From: Candidatus Zixiibacteriota bacterium
GTDB taxonomy: Bacteria; Zixibacteria; MSB-5A5; GN15; FEB-12
Assembly: GCA_029932795.1 (NCBI GenBank)
Contig: JAOZPL010000107.1
Coordinates: 1-6,800, forward strand
DNA length: 6,800 bases
Direction: 5' to 3'
Part shown: piece after piece, positions 5,424 through 6,800 of the stretch
How the letters are laid out: every line of letters begins with the position of its first letter
How positions within the stretch are numbered: the first letter of the stretch is position 1
Notes under the pieces: generated by a model
Told to the model about the DNA's origin: nothing
The model's database searches: none
The model's input: the letters and a program-made list of their open reading frames with translations, nothing else
Made by a program: the position numbers and the translations under genes

Positions 5424-6782
5424 TCAATATAAAAGGGAAGCAGAAATTTTATCAATCCTTTCCCTGAAGGCAGGGTCATTTGCGAGCCGCTTGGAGATCA
5501 AATCGCAGGCATGTATGACTGTGGAGTGGTCCCGACCACCAAAGGCATTACCGATCGCCTTAAGGGAATTGTCTGTGAGGGATCGAGAGAGATACATTGC
5601 TACCTGGCGCGCAAGTGCAATGCTGGCTGTCTTCTTCTTTGCGGTCATCATGGTAAGATCGATCCCAAAGTGGTCAGCAGCCTCTTTTTGTATCATCCCG
5701 ATTGTTAGATATTTCTTCTGTGGCGATAAGGTGTCAGTCAGAACTTTCTTGGCTATCTCAAGGTCGATCGACACCTTCTTGAGTGAAGTATAAGCCAAGA
5801 TGCGGATCAGGGCTCCTTCTAATTCACGGATGTTTGTAGTCACATTGTCAGCAATATATCTCACAACCGGATCCGGAACTGTGTTACCTTCGGACTCTAG
5901 CTTCTTGTGCAGGATGGCTGTTCGGTTCTCCAGGTCGGGGGCTTGCAGGTCAGTCACAAGTCCCCACGAGAAGCGGGAGAGTAAACGATCTTCAAGGCCC
6001 CGGATTTCCCTGGGAGGACGGTCTGAGGTGAGAATGATTTGCTTACCCGTATGATAGAGGGTATTAAAGGTGTGAAAAAACTGCTCCTGGGTTCCTTCCT
6101 TGCCGGTGAAGAACTGGGTGTCGTCGATGATCAATACGTCGACATTTCGGTATAAACGTGTAAAATCGGAAATAGAACGATCAGAGATGGCAGAGATGAA
6201 GTCTGAGGTGAACTTCTCGGAGGTGGCGTACATAATTCGTTTGTCTGGGAAGAACTCCAGGATTTGGTTTCCGATTGCCTGAGCAATATGCGTTTTACCC
6301 AAACCAGTGCCGCCATAGATGTAAAGCGGGTTATATTTTGTCATACCTGGCGCTTCTGCGACAGCCATTGAGGCGGCACAAGCGAAATCGTTGAAATCGC
6401 CAACAACCAGAGAATCAAAATTGTAGCGCTCATTCAGGTTGTGATTGTTTCCATTTCTTGATTGGGACCGTGTGGCAACGCGAATCGCCTGAAAGTCAAG
6501 TTCCGTTTGATCCTCCGATTCATTATGACCAGTGATGACATAAATGATATCACATTTTACTCCGATAACTTCAAGTAACGCTTCATCCATGAGTTCACGG
6601 AAATGACCATCAAGCCAGTCAGCAACGAACTGGTTGGGTACGGAGATTTTGAAGGTTCCGTCCGCTGCGCGTTCGCCTTGGGTTGGCCTCAGCCAGGTGT
6701 TAAAAGACTGCTTTTTTGTGCGTTGCGCCATATAAGTAAGGCAGTCTTTCCATTGCTGTGAGTTAGCTACTTGCGGTATCAA
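5424..6782 (-). CDS. dnaA: Chromosomal replication initiator protein DnaA
   Basis: DnaA binds 9-mer boxes at oriC, assembles as an ATP-bound filament and opens the duplex. The 452 residues match the usual 440-470. Domain I (about 1-85) includes QSFNTWLRP (25-33) and is followed by a short polar linker rich in Asn, Gln and Ser (about 86-118). The AAA+ domain has Walker A GGTGLGKT (157-164), Walker B VLIIDD (216-221), sensor 1 LTSDRPP (251-257), the arginine-finger region RLLSRFSWGL (266-275) and sensor 2 NIRELEGAL (317-325, Arg319). Domain IV carries the DNA-binding signature AFGGRDHSTVIHA (413-425). All key residues are intact. The start is TTG at 6782, chosen because a purine-rich ribosome site lies 7 bases upstream and because the next Met (residue 18) would cut into domain I. 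The frame stays open to the window edge, so a start further upstream cannot be excluded. Confidence 0.98.
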   Translation of the reverse strand: MIPQVANSQQWKDCLTYMAQRTKKQSFNTWLRPTQGERAADGTFKISVPNQFVADWLDGHFRELMDEALLEVIGVKCDIIYVITGHNESEDQTELDFQAIRVATRSQSRNGNNHNLNERYNFDSLVVGDFNDFACAASMAVAEAPGMTKYNPLYIYGGTGLGKTHIAQAIGNQILEFFPDKRIMYATSEKFTSDFISAISDRSISDFTRLYRNVDVLIIDDTQFFTGKEGTQEQFFHTFNTLYHTGKQIILTSDRPPREIRGLEDRLLSRFSWGLVTDLQAPDLENRTAILHKKLESEGNTVPDPVVRYIADNVTTNIRELEGALIRILAYTSLKKVSIDLEIAKKVLTDTLSPQKKYLTIGMIQKEAADHFGIDLTMMTAKKKTASIALARQVAMYLSRSLTDNSLKAIGNAFGGRDHSTVIHACDLISKRLANDPAFRERIDKISASLLY

Positions 6783-6789
6783 GTCAAGG

Positions 6790-6797
6790 TCCCCCTC
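6790..6797 (-). promoter_or_regulatory. Ribosome binding site supporting the TTG start of dnaA
   Basis: The minus strand carries GAGGGGGA here, with 7 bases between it and the TTG at 6780-6782. This strong purine run is the main reason to accept a non-ATG start for dnaA. Confidence 0.55.
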
Positions 6798-6800
6798 TCT

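Overview
This is a bacterial chromosome segment around the replication-initiation genes. Overall base composition is moderate and all intact genes use the standard code. Four genes run leftward on the minus strand: dnaA (5424-6782), dnaN (4040-5152), recF (2886-3974) and a MalK/UgpC-type ABC importer ATPase (1839-2885). Two genes run rightward: a small IscU/NifU-like protein (540-914) and the DNA glycosylase mutM (959-1813). The left end holds the N-terminal part of an unrecognised minus-strand protein that runs out of the window. The dnaA-dnaN-recF order is typical of bacterial chromosomes, so this is not a plasmid or phage. I cannot assign a phylum from the sequence alone. I saw no mobile elements, tRNA, rRNA or CRISPR repeats.

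Layout. Positions 1-294 hold the truncated hypothetical gene, whose apparent reading frame continues upstream to an in-frame amber codon at 385-387. Positions 295-539 form a divergent spacer with one promoter-like element for each direction. The iscU-like gene and mutM follow with a 44-base gap and may be cotranscribed. mutM and the ABC ATPase converge with only 25 bases between them and no clear terminator. The ATPase start codon directly abuts the recF stop codon. Between dnaN and recF lies a hairpin followed by a T run that resembles an intrinsic terminator or attenuator. The 271-base dnaA-dnaN spacer is AT-rich beside dnaN. It carries one near-perfect DnaA box, a weaker one, a tandem octamer and an inverted repeat, and it is the best place for the origin of replication.

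Function. DnaA opens the origin and DnaN is the sliding clamp. RecF loads RecA at gaps, and MutM excises oxidised purines. The ABC ATPase is an energiser for a sugar or glycerol-phosphate type importer whose membrane partners are not present here.

Nothing here amounts to a clearly new system. The points most worth a second look are the IscU-like protein lacking two of the three usual cluster-ligand cysteines, the amber-interrupted gene at the left end, the dnaN-recF hairpin, and the recF-ATPase junction at a place where gyrB is often found.
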